Assembly (NCBI GenBank): GCA_020353235.1
Contig: CP070693.1
Coordinates: forward strand, 590,831 to 641,192
Length of the DNA stretch: 50,362 nucleotides
Reading direction: 5' to 3'
DNA from: Dehalococcoidia bacterium
GTDB lineage: Bacteria > Chloroflexota > Dehalococcoidia > Dehalococcoidales > JAUYDJ01
In this document: in pieces, positions 16,989 through 25,009 of the stretch
Layout: every line of letters begins with the position of its first letter
How positions within the stretch are numbered: the stretch's first letter is position 1
Program-made: the position numbers and the translations under genes
Notes under the pieces: generated by a model
The model's database searches: none
Told to the model about the DNA's origin: nothing
The model's input: only the letters and a program-made list of their open reading frames with translations

Positions 16989-19900
16989 AGATTTCCTCAA
17001 AATGTCCGGGGCATGTGTTGGTGCCACGGTGGCTTTTCCTTTCCTTTCCGATACCACCATCTGGGCGGCTCCCAAAGAGTTCCCCCTGAAAAAGAAGGTC
17101 AAGGAAACCAGCACCATCTGCTGCTACTGCTCGGTAGGCTGTGGCGCCATCGTCAATGCCTATGAGGATGGCATCATCAAGATAGAGGGGAACCCGGACC
17201 ACCCCATCAATGAGGGGACGCTGTGCCCCAAGGGTTTAGCCATGTCCCAGGTTCACCAGGTAGATGGTGAGCTTAACCCATTCCGACTTACCAAGCCTCT
17301 GTATCGGGCTCCCAACTCAACCGACTGGGAAGAGAAATCGTGGGACTGGATGCTGGATACCATCGCCCAGAGAGTCAAGTCCACCCGCGACCAGAACTGG
17401 AATGCCAAGGCGAACCGAACCGATGCCATCGCCAGCCTTGGCGGTGGGGAGCTGGATAACGAAGAGTGCTACCTGCTGGCTAAGATGAACCGCGCCCTGG
17501 GCGTGGTTTATCTCGAACACTGCGCCCGCCTCTGACATTCCTCCACTGTCGCCAGTTTGGCGGAAAGTTTCGGTAGGGGGGCAATGACCAATCACTGGAT
17601 TGACATCAGAAACGCTGACTGCGTTCTGATTATCGGCTCCAATGCCGCTGAGAACCACCCCATATCTTTTAAATGGGTGGAAAGGGCAATGGAGGCGGGA
17701 GCCAAACTTATTCACGTTGACCCCCGTTTCACCCGCACCTCTTCTAAAGCTGATATCTACGCTCCATTGAGATCGGGCACGGATATCGCCTTTGTCGGTG
17801 GCATGATTAACTACGTACTCAACGACATGAAGCAAAACCCCCAGAATTACAATATGGATTATGTAAAGCAATATACCAACGCCGCGCTTATTGTCGACCC
17901 CGGATTTACCTTCCACGAGGGGCTATTTGGTGAAGTGAAAGATAGTAAATACAGCGCTGCGGCCAGAGCAACCTGGAAATACGCTGATAAAACCACCCCC
18001 GCTACCGACCCGACCCTGCGGAACCCCAACTGCGTATTCCAGCTGCTCAAGAAGCATTTCTCACGCTACGATGTGGATACGGTCGGCAACATTACCGGCA
18101 CCCCGAAGGATGTTTATCTGGAGGTCTGCCGCACCTACGCCGCCACCGGGCAAAAGGGCAAGGCAGGCACCCTGATGTATGCTATGGGCGCCACCCAGCA
18201 TACCTATGGTACCCAGAATATCAGGGCCTACGGCATACTCCAGCTCCTGCTGGGCAACATGGGTGTTGCCGGCGGCGGTATCAATGCCCTGCGTGGCACA
18301 TCCAACGTTCAGGGCTCGACTGATATGTGCTTGCTGGCCCATATCCTGCCTGGCTACCTCGCCATACCCAAAGAAGGCGATACCAATCTGGAAGCCTATC
18401 TCAACCGCGCCCGTCCGGCTACGATAACGCCCCAGGGGCTGGCCGGAGACAAGAGCGCTAACTGGTGGGGTAACTACAAAAAGTATATCGTCAGTCTGCT
18501 CAAAGCCTGGTACGGCAATGCCGCCACCAGGGCTAACGACTTCGGTTTTAATTACCTGCCCAAGTGTGACCCCGGCGTGAACTACACCCATATCGGCATG
18601 TTTGAAGCCATGGGCCAGGGCAAAATCAAGGGGCTCTGGGCCTGGGGTCAGAACCCGGCCTCCGGCGGTCCCAACTCCAACGGAGAACGGGAAGCCCTGG
18701 GCAACCTGGACTGGCTGGTTTCGGCCGACATATGGCTGAATGAAACCGCCGAGTTCTGGAAGAGACCGGGGGTAAATCCGGCTAATATCAAGACTGAGGT
18801 ATTCGTCCTGCCGGTGGCTTGCTCCTATGAAAAAGAAGGTAGCATCACCAATAGCGGCCGCTGGGCACAGTGGCGCTATAAGGCAGTGGACCCGCCCGGA
18901 GAAGCCATGCCCGACCTTGAGGCGATGAACCTGGTCATGCTCAAGCTCAAGGAGCTCTACCAGGCCGATAGCGCTGCACCGGCACGCGACGCCGTAACCA
19001 ACCTGGACTGGAATTACGGGGCGCACATCACGGCCGACGCCGTAGCCAGAGAGATAAACGGCTACGACCTGACCACCGGCAAGCTGATGGCCAGCTTCGG
19101 TGCCCTCAAGGATGACGGCACCACCACTTCCGGGAACTGGCTCTACTGCAACATGTATACCGAGGAAGCCGGCAATAAGGCCAAGAAGACCGACCCGATA
19201 GATGCCCATCCCAAGCAAATCGGGCTGTACTCCAACTGGGCATGGTGCTGGCCGGTCAACCGGCGCATTATCTACAACCGGGCTTCCGTTGACCTCAACG
19301 GCAAGCCCTTTGACAGCGAACATCCGGTTATCCTGAACTACGCCGCCGATACCAAATGGCAGGGTGATGTGCCCGATGGAGGCTGGCCACCGATAAATCA
19401 GGCGGCGGCGGGAGAGAAGTACCTACCCTTCATTATGAAGCCGGAAGGTGTTGCCCGTCTCTGGGGTTATGGGCTAGCCGAGGGGCCGGTACCCGAGGTA
19501 TATGAGCCCTGGGAGAGCCCGTTAGATAAAAACCTGATGTCGCAAACCAAGACTGACCCTTGTTCCTTTGTCGGCAGCTTTATGAACAACCGAGGCACCC
19601 CGGAAAGGTTTCCCTACGTAGGCACCACCTATCGCTGCACGGAACACTGGCAGACCGGTATCATGACCCGCAACCTTCCCTGGCTGGTGGAGCTGATGCC
19701 CGAAATGTATGTGGAGATGGGTGAGGAGTTAGCATCAGAAAAGGGCATCAATAATGGCGATAGGGTTATCGTAAGCTCAGCACGCGGGGACATTGCCGCC
19801 GTGGCGGTGGTCACCAAACGTTTCCGGCCGCTACAGGTAGCCGGGAAAACAATCCACCAGATCGGCGTGATATGGCACTTCGGCTACAGCGGTATGGCCA

Positions 19901-19998
19901 CCGGTGATAGCGGCAATATCCTTACCCCCCACGTGGGTGACGCCAACACCACCATTCCGGAATACAAGACATTCCTGTGCAATGTGAGGAGGGCATAA
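16972..19998 (+). CDS. fdhA: Selenocysteine-containing formate dehydrogenase, catalytic (molybdopterin) subunit
   Basis: A 1008-residue enzyme if the TGA at 17533–17535 is read as selenocysteine (residue 188): frame is unchanged on both sides, and CARL-U-HSSTVASLAESFGRG matches the R-V-U-H active site of FdnG/FdoG-type formate dehydrogenases. It oxidises formate to CO2 at a Mo/W-bis-MGD centre. The N-terminus has a twin-arginine signal (NRRDFLK, residues 4–10) and hydrophobic stretch, so it is exported. A [4Fe-4S] motif (CCYCSVGC…LCPKG) precedes the active site; the molybdopterin-binding domain ends the protein. Start is TTG 16972 with AGGAGG 5 bp upstream. FdhB follows 1 bp later. Length matches FdnG. 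Confidence 0.93.
17545..17568 (+). promoter_or_regulatory. Candidate bacterial SECIS hairpin
   Basis: Nine bases after the TGA, ACTGTCGCC–AGTTT–GGCGGAAAGT can fold with a firm CGCC/GGCG upper stem, an imperfect lower stem and a five-base loop carrying GU. In known bacterial elements SelB reads a loop GU at about this distance from the UGA. Fold is by eye and the element also encodes protein. Confidence 0.6.
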
Positions 19999-19999
19999 G

Positions 20000-20803
20000 A
20001 TGAGTAAAGGAACACTATACGATGCGACCAAATGCATAGGATGTAGAGCCTGTCAAGTGGCCTGCAAGCAGTGGAACGAGCTGCCCGCTGAGAAGACTAC
20101 CAATTCCGGGACCTATGAGAACCCGCCCAAAATGACGGCTTATACCTTCACCAAGATAAACTTTACCGAACTGGAGCATAACGGCAAGTTCCAATGGGTC
20201 TTCAACAAGCAGCAGTGTATGCACTGCCAGGAGCCGGGCTGTGCCGAAGCCTGTATTGTCGGCGCTTTAGTTAAAACAGAAGGCGGACCGGTAACCTACG
20301 ATGAAGGCAAATGCATCGGCTGCCGCTACTGTATGGTAGCCTGTCCCTTTGGCATACCCAACTTTGAGTGGGACAAGCCCCTTCCCTGGATTCGTAAGTG
20401 CACCTTTTGCGCCGATCGGCAGGGCGCTGGCCTAAAGCCAGCCTGTGTCACCACCTGCCCCACCGGCGCGCTGACATTCGGCGAACGAGATGAACTCATT
20501 GCCGAAGCCCAGAGGCGCATTGCCGAGCACCCGGATAAATACGTAAACCACATCTATGGAGTACAAGAAGTAGGGGGCACTTCTTGGCTATATCTCTCCC
20601 CGGTTCCCTTTGAGGAAATAGGCTTCCCTACCCTCCCCTCCGCGCCGGTTACCATCAATGCGGAACGTGCCATGGCTGCTGTGCCCCCCGTGCTCGTCGG
20701 CGTAGCGGCAGCCATGGCCGGTATATACTGGCTGGTCCAACGCCAGCAAAAGATAGGCCAAAAAGCCGGTGAAGAAGAGAAGCAAAAGGAGAAGGTAAAA
20801 TGA
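20000..20803 (+). CDS. fdhB: Formate dehydrogenase iron-sulfur subunit (four [4Fe-4S] ferredoxin)
   Basis: A 267-residue electron-transfer subunit. Sixteen cysteines in four clusters can be followed: CIGCRACQVAC, CMHCQEPGCAEAC, CIGCRYCMVAC and CTFCADRQGAGLKPACVTTC. This is the DmsB/FdnH/HybA arrangement, carrying electrons from FdhA to the membrane anchor. A C-terminal transmembrane helix (about residues 226–247, MAAVPPVLVGVAAAMAGIYW) and a Lys/Glu tail resemble the anchoring helix of FdnH. It has no signal peptide, so it would be exported with FdhA by Tat. It starts 1 bp after fdhA, and its stop overlaps the next gene's ATG. Confidence 0.95.
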   Translation: MSKGTLYDATKCIGCRACQVACKQWNELPAEKTTNSGTYENPPKMTAYTFTKINFTELEHNGKFQWVFNKQQCMHCQEPGCAEACIVGALVKTEGGPVTYDEGKCIGCRYCMVACPFGIPNFEWDKPLPWIRKCTFCADRQGAGLKPACVTTCPTGALTFGERDELIAEAQRRIAEHPDKYVNHIYGVQEVGGTSWLYLSPVPFEEIGFPTLPSAPVTINAERAMAAVPPVLVGVAAAMAGIYWLVQRQQKIGQKAGEEEKQKEKVK

Positions 20804-21960
20804 GACAATTGAGACAGTCTTTACCTACCGGCACCTTCGTCCTGGGCTGCTTGGTTATCCTGGGCCTGATACCGATAGTGATTCGCTACCTCAATGGACT
20901 GGGCGCCATCAGCAACCTAAGCGACGGCCGTCCCTGGGGGTTCTGGATCAGTTTTGACCTGTACTGCGGTGTTGCCCTGGCCGCGGGTGGCTTCACGCTA
21001 GCCGGGGTCGTCTACATCTTTGGCCGGGAGAAATACCACTCGGTGGCTAGACCGGCCATCCTGACCGCATTTCTGGGCTACCTGCTGGTCATTCTGGCCC
21101 TGCTGGTTGACCTGGGACAGCCCTGGTATATCTGGCACGCCATGATTTACTGGAATATACATTCCCCATTGTTCGAGGTCGCCATATGCGTGATGACCTA
21201 TACCTTGGTGCTGGCACTTGAATTCAGCCCCGCTGTCTTTGAACGCTTAAGCGAACTCAACTTGCCTGTCATCAGGCGCTTCAACTGGCACATCCCGTTG
21301 CGGATTATTCGGGCAATTCAGATTCCCCTGGTTATCGCCGGTATCGTCCTCTCCACCCTGCATCAGTCCTCCCTGGGATCAATGCTGCTGATGATGCCGC
21401 ACACACTGCACCCCCTGTGGTACACGCCAGTTTTACCGCTTCTCTTCCTCCTTTCGGCAATATCGGTCGGCCCCGCCATGGTAATCTTTGAATCTACCCT
21501 CAGCACCAGGGCCTTCGGTCATGAGCTGGCGATAGATGTCCTGAGTGGTCTGGGCCGGGCAATCCCCTATATCCTCGGCCTTTACCTGTTGCTGAAACTG
21601 GTGGACCTGCTGGTGGCGGGCGAACTGGGCCTGATTTTCACCGCCTACCCCATAAATCTGCTGTGGTGGACCGAGGTTATCATCGGCGTGGTTACGCCCA
21701 TTATCCTGCTTTCCCGACCTGCCATCAGGCAGAGCCGGCGTGGCGTTTTCTGGAGTTCAGTGCTGGTTATCTTCGGCCTGGTTCTCAACCGCTTCAACGT
21801 CAGTATGCTTGCCCTGGGCATGCGACCGGGCTTCACCTACTTCCCCCACTGGATGGAGGTTGCTATCTCAGTAGCCCTGGTCGCCGATGCCCTGCTCGTC
21901 ATCTGGCTATCCTACCGGTTCCTACACATTGCCGAGCATGGAGAGGCGGTCGCGGAATAA
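20800..21960 (+). CDS. NrfD/HybB-type integral membrane subunit
   Basis: A 386-residue polytopic protein with about ten transmembrane helices, of the NrfD/PsrC/HybB family: GRPWGFWISFDLYCGVALAA, HSVARPAILTAFLGYLLVIL, DLGQPWYIWHAMIYWNIHSP and FEVAICVMTYTLVLALEF are family-like. It anchors the FdhA–FdhB module and would pass electrons to the quinone pool or directly to a partner complex. Unlike FdnI of E. coli it is not a cytochrome b; HybB-like anchors have no haem. It overlaps fdhB by ATGA and ends the operon. The next gene is 224 bp away. Confidence 0.93.
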   Translation: MRQLRQSLPTGTFVLGCLVILGLIPIVIRYLNGLGAISNLSDGRPWGFWISFDLYCGVALAAGGFTLAGVVYIFGREKYHSVARPAILTAFLGYLLVILALLVDLGQPWYIWHAMIYWNIHSPLFEVAICVMTYTLVLALEFSPAVFERLSELNLPVIRRFNWHIPLRIIRAIQIPLVIAGIVLSTLHQSSLGSMLLMMPHTLHPLWYTPVLPLLFLLSAISVGPAMVIFESTLSTRAFGHELAIDVLSGLGRAIPYILGLYLLLKLVDLLVAGELGLIFTAYPINLLWWTEVIIGVVTPIILLSRPAIRQSRRGVFWSSVLVIFGLVLNRFNVSMLALGMRPGFTYFPHWMEVAISVALVADALLVIWLSYRFLHIAEHGEAVAE

Positions 21961-22023
21961 GGCTAAGCTAAGCGAACCGGAGTAACGGGTTGGAGGAATT
22001 GAAGCCCCAGCCCATTATTTCGT

Positions 22024-22040
22024 TAGGTATATTTACCTAG
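22024..22040. promoter_or_regulatory. Candidate response-regulator palindrome upstream of the PAS sensor
   Basis: TAGGTATATTTACCTAG: perfect 6-bp arms TAGGTA/TACCTA around TATT. It is the better copy of the site at 16131. Another TAGGTA lies at 22090. All are within the 224-bp gap between the NrfD gene and the sensor. Confidence 0.55.
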
Positions 22041-22109
22041 CTCTACACTATCAGCGGTAGGTGTAAAGCGTTAAGCACCCAGTTCAGGCTAGGTATTTTG
22101 GGAAGCCCG

Positions 22110-22158
22110 AAATAGGTATCACGACGGAAGTCAAAACTACCCCCTTGGTGATAAGCTG
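22110..22158 (+). promoter_or_regulatory. Shared promoter/activator block upstream of the PAS sensor
   Basis: AAATAGGTATCACG-A-CGGAAG (22110–22130) and GGTGATAAGCTG (22147–22158) repeat the block found at 16195–16243 with the same 37-bp phasing. The second part includes TGATAAGCT, like an extended −10. It ends 26 bp before the sensor ATG. The same regulator probably switches on both transcripts. Confidence 0.6.
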
Positions 22159-22184
22159 AGGGCAGAAGCTGGGAGGACGGAGGA

Positions 22185-22943
22185 ATGGATAAGCCTGATG
22201 CCAGCCAGATCAGCCTACCCGCACCGATAAGACACGATGCCTATCGTGGCTATATCCTTCTGTCCATGCTGGTATTCTGCATTCTATTCTACTATCTCGG
22301 TGAAATAATTGACCTGGCGGGATGGGAAGCCCTGCGCTGGGGCTTTCTTTATGGCGTGCATGATGTGCACCGCCTCCTGTTCATGGCCCCTATCGTCTAC
22401 GCCGGTTATGTCTTTGGGGTCAGGGCGGCAATGATGATTACCATCATCGCCCTGATGACATTCCTGCCCCGTGCCCTGTTTATCTCCCCCTTCCCCGACC
22501 CGCTTATCAGGATGGTAATCTTCACCATAATTGCCGGTGGTCTCGGTTACCTGACGGCAACGGCACACCAGGAATGGAGACGGTGCTGCCAGCTTGAGGC
22601 CCGGCTGCTCGCCGAGAAAGCGGCCATGCTGACCATGCTGGAAGCGATGACGGACGGGGTTGTCGTTATTGGTCCCGACTATAAGATAAGACTGGCTAAT
22701 CCCAGCATGGTAAACCACTTTGGTGAAGGTGTTGGCGCTTATTGCTACCAGTATCTGTACCAGCGGGATAAGCCCTGCCGGAACTGTAAAATGCCTGGTG
22801 TTATCGCGGGGACAACTGAGGGGTGGCAATACCACTTTCCCGATGGCCGGACCTACGATGTGCTAGCTTCTCCCTATGTTGATTTAGACGGCACCATTTG
22901 CCAGCTGACCACCTTCCGACAAATCAAGCCGGCTAAAAGCTGA
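22185..22943 (+). CDS. Membrane PAS sensor lacking a kinase domain
   Basis: A 252-residue protein with about five N-terminal transmembrane helices (residues 20–125) and a PAS-like domain (about 148–245), then a stop; no histidine-kinase, GGDEF or HTH domain follows. The membrane part aligns with that of the kinase at 13887: HRLLFMAPIVYAGYVFG versus ERILYLAPIVWAGFLFG, and LPRALFISPFPDP versus LPRVAFISVAPLD. The PAS part has three cysteines, C187, C198 and C201 (GAYCYQYLYQRDKPCRNCKM), a CY…PCxxC pattern seen in sensors of anaerobes. It could modulate the kinase by heterodimerisation or bind a redox ligand. It has GGAGG at its start and the shared promoter block upstream. Confidence 0.85.
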   Translation: MDKPDASQISLPAPIRHDAYRGYILLSMLVFCILFYYLGEIIDLAGWEALRWGFLYGVHDVHRLLFMAPIVYAGYVFGVRAAMMITIIALMTFLPRALFISPFPDPLIRMVIFTIIAGGLGYLTATAHQEWRRCCQLEARLLAEKAAMLTMLEAMTDGVVVIGPDYKIRLANPSMVNHFGEGVGAYCYQYLYQRDKPCRNCKMPGVIAGTTEGWQYHFPDGRTYDVLASPYVDLDGTICQLTTFRQIKPAKS

Positions 22944-23060
22944 TTTCCGTCAATGCCTCCCCCCTGTTCAAGCAAATATTAAGCTGATAAACTGATATCG
23001 GAATTCGCCTGACCACCAGTTTTGGCTTATAATATAGGCTAAATCTTCGGCGGGAATAAT

Positions 23061-23267
23061 ATGGACCTGGAGTGGTACCTAGCCCTTTTACTGTTTGGTA
23101 TCCTGCACATAGTGCTGGCCTTAATGCTACTACAGGATTTGGCCGGAAGAAACAAAGTGATTGGCGGACACAAAGCGCCGTGGGCGATATTAATTATATT
23201 TATTACTTTTATCGGCTCACTGCTGTACCTGGTGTGCCACCCTCAGATTTTCTACGGAGAGGAATAA
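23061..23267 (+). CDS. Small membrane protein, PLDc_N-like
   Basis: A 68-residue protein with two transmembrane helices (YLALLLFGILHIVLALMLLQ and PWAILIIFITFIGSLLYLVC). The LALxLLQDL…GGHKAPWAILI…GSLLYL…YG pattern resembles the N-terminal region of cardiolipin synthases (PLDc_N), which also occurs as a free small protein. It has no catalytic domain, and its role is unknown. A TATAAT hexamer is present at 23028 without a good −35. It converges on the tRNA-Gln gene. Confidence 0.72.
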   Translation: MDLEWYLALLLFGILHIVLALMLLQDLAGRNKVIGGHKAPWAILIIFITFIGSLLYLVCHPQIFYGEE

Positions 23268-23273
23268 AAATGG

Positions 23274-23344
23274 CTGGGGAACCAGGATTCGAACCTGGCC
23301 TTCATGGTCCAGAGCCATGCGTCCTACCGCTAGACGATTCCCCA
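23274..23344 (-). tRNA. tRNA-Gln (CTG)
   Basis: Minus-strand cloverleaf: acceptor TGGGGAA/TTCCCCA (U1–A72), D arm TCGTCTAGCGGTAGGAC, anticodon arm CATGG-CTCTGGA-CCATG with anticodon CTG, T loop GTTCGAAT, discriminator G. CCA is encoded at 23271–23273. Confidence 0.93.
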
Positions 23345-23354
23345 GCGTATTGAG

Positions 23355-23384
23355 ATTATAGCATCCGATTCTCAGTTACAGCAA
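23355..23384 (-). promoter_or_regulatory. Predicted promoter of tRNA-Gln
   Basis: Minus strand TTGCTG (23379–23384), 18-bp spacer, TATAAT (23355–23360), with a TGC directly before the −10. It lies 11 bp before the tRNA 5' end. Confidence 0.6.
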
Positions 23385-23442
23385 GGACACCACGTGGTCA
23401 CTTGAGTAGAACCAGATAGACTTTCTGCGGTATCTCGGCTTA

Positions 23443-23889
23443 TTATAAAGACAGTGTCTTTTTTACTGCCGCCCGATAAGCCGCATAGGCTTCCCGAGAA
23501 GCCTTGGCCAGGCTATGAAGCCGTTCCTTGCTGACCTCGATACCGGACTGCCGAGCGTCAGCATCAATACACATAGAGAGGCCAAATTTGGTATCATCGG
23601 CGGTGAACTCCAGGGTATCCATGGACTGAGACTGGCACACGAGAAAATCAAGAATCTCAATAAAAGCGCGGCACATATTATCACACGCTTCCCTGAGTCC
23701 GGGCTCAGCATACTGGTTGTTCCCCGTGTTGAAAAAGCCGATAAATTGGGTTACCCCGACCACTCCCGAGTTCCAGAAAACCTGCTCCGTCTCCAAATCG
23801 TGGAGGAAGCTCTCCAAACCACCTTCATTCATCATACTGTCTGATGTTCGAAATAACTCTGTGTCCGGCATCCTGGTTTCATCGGTCAT
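23443..23889 (-). CDS. Hypothetical protein
   Basis: A 148-residue soluble, acidic, mostly helical protein; I do not recognise the family. It has no signal peptide, membrane segment or nucleotide motif. Visible features are an acidic N-terminus (MTDETRMPDTELFRTSDSMM), a central helix with CDNMCRAFIEILDFLVCQSQ and a C-terminal helical stretch (RLHSLAKASREAYAAYRAAV). The codon use resembles its neighbours, and the frame has no overlapping rival, so it is probably real. It is transcribed toward tRNA-Gln, with 86 bp between its start and rnc on the opposite strand. Confidence 0.65.
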   Translation of the reverse strand: MTDETRMPDTELFRTSDSMMNEGGLESFLHDLETEQVFWNSGVVGVTQFIGFFNTGNNQYAEPGLREACDNMCRAFIEILDFLVCQSQSMDTLEFTADDTKFGLSMCIDADARQSGIEVSKERLHSLAKASREAYAAYRAAVKKTLSL

Positions 23890-23999
23890 AGCCTAATACC
23901 TCGCCCTTGAATTATAACATCCGGCTACAGCTACAGCAATCAGGCATGCCGGCTGATGCCTGAAGAAGCCCGCAGTTGACAAGGCAGAGTCAGAGCTTT

Positions 24000-24740
24000 A
24001 TGCTGGACTTCAGATTATTTCAGAGAGGGCAGCGTAACTTGGCTGATTTAACCGCACTGCAACAGACCCTAGGCATCTCTCTTAATAACCCGTCTCTCCT
24101 TGAGCAGGCAGTGGTGCACGACTCATACCTCAACGAGAACCCCAGCTTTCGCCTCGCCTCCAATGAGAGGCTGGAATTTCTGGGTGATGCGGTATTGGGT
24201 CTAGTAATTGCCCAAAAACTATATCATGACTTCCCCCGCCTCAGTGAGGGGGAAATGACCCGACTGCGCTCCGCCCTGGTCTGCCAGGGTACCCTCGCCC
24301 GAGTTGCCCGCGCCATCAAGCTGGGCGACTATCTCTATCTAGGTAAGGGCGAAGAAGCCACCGGGGGGCGAAAGAAGTCCGCCAACCTAGCCCGAGCTCT
24401 GGAAGCAGTGATTGCGGCTATCTATCTGGACCAGGGCTCGGATGCTACTGAGAACACTGTCTTGAAGCTATTCGGCAAAGCGCTGCAAAAGGCGGTAAGC
24501 CGGGGGGTAACGGTTGATTACAAATCACAGCTTCAGGAACACTTTCAGGCTAAGTTTAAGAAGATACCCGTCTACCGGGTAATTGCCACCACCGGACCCG
24601 CCCACGAGAGGAATTTCACCGTTGAGGTCAAAATAGGCGATAGCCTGCTGGGAAGGGGACCCGGAAAGAGCAAGAAGGCCGCCGATATCGAAGCCGCCCG
24701 CTCCGCACTAGAGCGTCTTGGGATCAACTTTACACTCTAA
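24000..24740 (+). CDS. rnc: Ribonuclease III
   Basis: The double-strand-specific endoribonuclease of rRNA and mRNA processing. The nuclease domain has the signature NERLEFLGDAVLGLVIAQKL with its catalytic acidic residues, and the second acidic site ALEAVIAAIYLDQGSD. The C-terminal dsRNA-binding domain begins DYKSQLQEHFQAKFKKIPVY and ends GKSKKAADIEAARSALERLG. The start is uncertain: TTG 23976 has a distant GAAGAAG, ATG 24000 (used here) has no clear ribosome site, and TTG 24039 has GAGAGGG 9 bp upstream and gives a length of 233 residues. All three keep the whole enzyme. Confidence 0.95.
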   Translation: MLDFRLFQRGQRNLADLTALQQTLGISLNNPSLLEQAVVHDSYLNENPSFRLASNERLEFLGDAVLGLVIAQKLYHDFPRLSEGEMTRLRSALVCQGTLARVARAIKLGDYLYLGKGEEATGGRKKSANLARALEAVIAAIYLDQGSDATENTVLKLFGKALQKAVSRGVTVDYKSQLQEHFQAKFKKIPVYRVIATTGPAHERNFTVEVKIGDSLLGRGPGKSKKAADIEAARSALERLGINFTL

Positions 24741-24798
24741 TTTGCCTCTGCTAAACTCTAGTTAGCCATCGCTGAAGTCTCAGAATAGAGGTGCTGAC

Positions 24799-24942
24799 AT
24801 GGGACGTCGAGATTACCGAAAGCGCGAGCCGAAAAAAGCCAAAAAGGGTGTCAAGAAAGCGCCACTGCTCACCATAATGCCACCCACCACCGAAGTCGAG
24901 GTAATCAAAAAAGGCAAGAAGGAGCCTCAGGAAGAGGAGTAG
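24799..24942 (+). CDS. Small basic protein of unknown function
   Basis: A 47-residue frame: MGRRDYRKREPKKAKKGVKK, then a Pro-rich middle (APLLTIMPPTTEVEVIK) and an acidic end (EPQEEE). ATG 24799 is preceded by AGAGGTG at a good distance. The Lys/Arg-rich first half suggests RNA or ribosome binding, but no family is recognised. It sits 58 bp after rnc and just before the radical SAM gene on the same strand. Confidence 0.6.
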   Translation: MGRRDYRKREPKKAKKGVKKAPLLTIMPPTTEVEVIKKGKKEPQEEE

Positions 24943-25009
24943 GATAATCGCCGCTTATCAACAGCTTCAGCGCCGGGAGCTAGATGCTAGAGTCGACAAA
25001 GCCCGGGCA

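Noticed and set aside
16972-17556. fdhA as two separate genes or a frameshifted/nonsense pseudogene
   Set aside because: Both parts are in the same frame, the TGA is exactly at the known Sec site, and the protein is full length with all motifs.
17317-17916. 199-residue minus-strand frame covering the Sec region
   Set aside because: Shadow of fdhA; no domain, no ribosome site, no operon context.
18061-19323. 420-residue minus-strand open frame opposite fdhA
   Set aside because: It is antisense to a well-conserved enzyme, has no recognisable domain or ribosome site, and results from GC-rich codon bias.
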